From an uncultured Oscillospiraceae bacterium (GTDB lineage Bacteria > Bacillota > Clostridia > Oscillospirales > Oscillospiraceae), in assembly GCA_934597125.1 (NCBI GenBank), contig CAKTQM010000070.1, positions 1 to 5,344 of the forward strand: a stretch of 5,344 nucleotides of DNA, read 5' to 3'. Positions within the stretch are counted from its first letter, which is position 1, and each line of letters begins with the position of its first letter. Position numbers and translations under genes: made by a program. Positions 4,302-5,344 of this stretch are shown here, piece by piece. The notes below the pieces were generated by a model. That model worked only from the letters and a program-made list of their open reading frames with translations, made no database searches and had not been told where the DNA came from.

Positions 4302-5177
4302 ATGGATAGAATCGTAAGAGCCATTTCCACCGACGGCCTCGTACAGGCCGCCGCCATCTGCAGCCGCGACCTGACGGAGCGGGCACGGCAGATCCACAAG
4401 TTGCTGCCGGTGGGCACCGCCGCCCTGGGCCGCACCCTGTCCGCCGCCAGCCTCATGGGCAACGCCCTGAAGGACGGCGGCGCCAGCCTGACCCTCCAGA
4501 TCAAGGGAGGAGGCCCTCTGGGCACCGTACTGGCCGTATCCGATAACCAGGGCAATGTCCGCGGCTACGTAACCAATCCCCAGGTGGATATTCCCCTGCG
4601 CGCCGATGGCAAGCTGGACGTAGGCGGTGCCGTGGGCCATGAGGGTACTCTCACCGTTATCAAGGATCTGCACATGAAGGAGCCCTATGTGGGCACCATC
4701 GACCTGCTGGGCGGCGAGATCGCCGAGGATGTGGCTGCCTATTTCGTGGAGTCCGAACAGATTCCCACCGCCTGCGGACTGGGCGTACTGGTGGATCGTA
4801 ACCAGAGTGTCAAGGCCGCCGGCGGCTACCTCATCCAGCTGATGCCCGGCGCCACCGAGGACACTATCGTCAAGGTGGAGGGCGGCATCATGGCCGCCGG
4901 CAACGTCTCCGCCATTCTGGATAAGGATGACGACCCCGAACACCTGCTGCGCGAGGTCATGTCCGACTTTGATTTGAAGATCCTGGAGACCTCCCCCGTG
5001 GAATACCGTTGCTACTGCAGCCACGCACGGGTGGAACGGGCGCTGATCTCGCTGGGCAAGGACGAATTGCAGCAGATCCTGGACGAACAGGGTCATTGCA
5101 GCATGACCTGCCAGTTCTGTGACGCGGTGTATGACTTCTCCGGCCAACAGCTGAAAGCCCTTATCGACAGTCTGTGA
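4302..5177 (+). CDS. hslO: Hsp33, redox-regulated holdase chaperone (291 aa)
   Basis: Cytosolic chaperone that is zinc-bound and inactive when reduced, and that unfolds and binds client proteins after oxidation by peroxide, hypochlorous acid or heat. The ATG at 4302 (MDRIVRAISTDG) was chosen because it gives the family length (about 290) and has AAGGAG (4286-4291) upstream with 10-nt spacing; earlier in-frame starts lie inside the methyltransferase gene. The substrate-binding core covers about 1-180, with landmarks LPVGTAALGRTLSAASLMG, IKGGGPLGTV and YVTNPQVDIPLR. A linker follows, then the C-terminal redox switch: the CxC pair C237/C239 and the CxxC pair C270/C273 in CQFCDAVY, 30 residues apart, as expected for the zinc site. 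An extra cysteine, C266, lies four residues before C270. It is the third gene of the operon, 22 nt after the methyltransferase stop. Confidence 0.97.
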   Translation: MDRIVRAISTDGLVQAAAICSRDLTERARQIHKLLPVGTAALGRTLSAASLMGNALKDGGASLTLQIKGGGPLGTVLAVSDNQGNVRGYVTNPQVDIPLRADGKLDVGGAVGHEGTLTVIKDLHMKEPYVGTIDLLGGEIAEDVAAYFVESEQIPTACGLGVLVDRNQSVKAAGGYLIQLMPGATEDTIVKVEGGIMAAGNVSAILDKDDDPEHLLREVMSDFDLKILETSPVEYRCYCSHARVERALISLGKDELQQILDEQGHCSMTCQFCDAVYDFSGQQLKALIDSL

Positions 5178-5185
5178 TCGCCGCG

Positions 5186-5246
5186 AAAAATTTTTTAGAA
5201 AATTTTTGATTTTCTTGTTGACAGTTGGGGGGACATTTAGTATAAT
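5186..5246 (+). promoter_or_regulatory. Consensus promoter of tRNA-Val with UP-like element
   Basis: TTGACA (5218-5223), a 17-nt spacer and TATAAT (5241-5246) are perfect in both boxes and spacing. Upstream, 5186-5202 fits the E. coli UP-element core AAAWWTWTTTTNNNAAA at every position, but sits about one helical turn further upstream than in E. coli. The same stretch forms a 9-bp A/T-only stem (AAAAATTTT 5186-5194, loop TTAG, AAAATTTTT 5199-5207); it could act as a poor terminator after hslO, but lacks GC pairs. No other terminator is visible after hslO. Confidence 0.88.
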
Positions 5247-5253
5247 AACACTC

Positions 5254-5271
5254 GCCGTTTACGAAAACGGC
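5254..5271 (+). other. Leader hairpin before tRNA-Val
   Basis: GCCGTTT (5254-5260) and AAACGGC (5265-5271) form a perfect 7-bp stem with an ACGA loop. It should begin at or just after the transcription start and ends 6 nt before the tRNA 5' end. With no U-run it is not a terminator. It may protect the precursor or present the RNase P cleavage site, but this is inference. Confidence 0.5.
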
Positions 5272-5277
5272 AAGGAC

Positions 5278-5344
5278 GGGAGCATAGCTCAGCTGGTTAG
5301 AGCACCTGCCTTACAAGCAGGGGGTCACTGGTTCGAGTCCAGTT
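5278..5344 (+). tRNA. tRNA-Val (anticodon UAC), 3' end cut by window edge
   Basis: The cloverleaf begins with acceptor strand GGGAGCA (5278-5284) and TA at positions 8-9. The D arm is GCTC...GAGC with AGCTGGTTA in the loop. The anticodon stem is CCTGC/GCAGG around loop CTTACAA, giving anticodon UAC and so valine (GUA/GUG codons). Then come variable loop GGGTC, T stem ACTGG/CCAGT and loop TTCGAGT. The 3' acceptor strand (expected TGCTCCC) and any encoded CCA lie beyond the window. Further tRNAs may follow in the same transcript. Confidence 0.96.

Noticed and set aside
3461..5147. Two long minus-strand open frames opposite the methyltransferase and hslO
   Set aside because: They are opposite genes with firm family matches, low in motif content and Gly/Ala/His-rich; they look like codon-bias shadows.
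5186..5207. A/T stem after hslO as a terminator
   Set aside because: All nine pairs are A-T and no GC-rich stem is present; its placement fits an upstream promoter element better.

Overview
The window looks like a stretch of chromosome from a GC-rich gut-type Firmicute. The most likely placement is class Clostridia, Oscillospiraceae/Ruminococcaceae-like. The reasons are strong AGGAGG-type ribosome binding sites, near-perfect sigma-A promoters, GC-rich genes separated by AT-rich promoters, a YerC/YecD-type TrpR-like gene, an Hsp33 gene, and lipoprotein serpins of the kind seen in gut Clostridia. The taxonomic call is inference.

Layout. Positions 1-386 contain no convincing protein gene. On the minus strand a strong promoter (151-179) fires leftwards into a hairpin-rich sequence that runs off the window edge; I could not match it to an RNA family I know. 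A GC-rich inverted repeat (305-383) lies against the end of the next gene. Positions 387-2994, minus strand, hold two tandem paralogous serpin lipoproteins (412 aa upstream, 455 aa downstream). The second start codon lies 1 nt after the first stop. Positions 2995-3188 form a divergent control region with four inverted repeats, a promoter for the rightward genes and a CcpA-cre-like site. Positions 3189-5177, plus strand, hold a compact three-gene operon: yerC-like regulator, class I SAM methyltransferase (ATGA overlap), and hslO (Hsp33). Positions 5186-5344 hold a consensus promoter with an AT-rich upstream element, a leader hairpin, and a tRNA-Val(UAC) gene cut by the right edge.

How it may work together. 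The serpins should be exported and anchored to the outer face of the membrane. Their hinge sequences are compatible with covalent trapping of serine proteases, such as host elastase-like enzymes or community proteases, and their reactive loops have diverged strongly. Their control region is shared with a housekeeping regulator/chaperone operon, so serpin output may respond to the same signals, for example carbon status if the cre-like site is real.

What deserves a second look. These are the serpin pair with its divergent reactive loops, the palindrome-packed divergent promoter, the unidentified RNA at the left edge, and a 14-nt AT motif placed almost identically upstream of the left-edge promoter and the tRNA promoter. 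I see no CRISPR array, transposase, integrase or phage gene, and no clearly new defence system.
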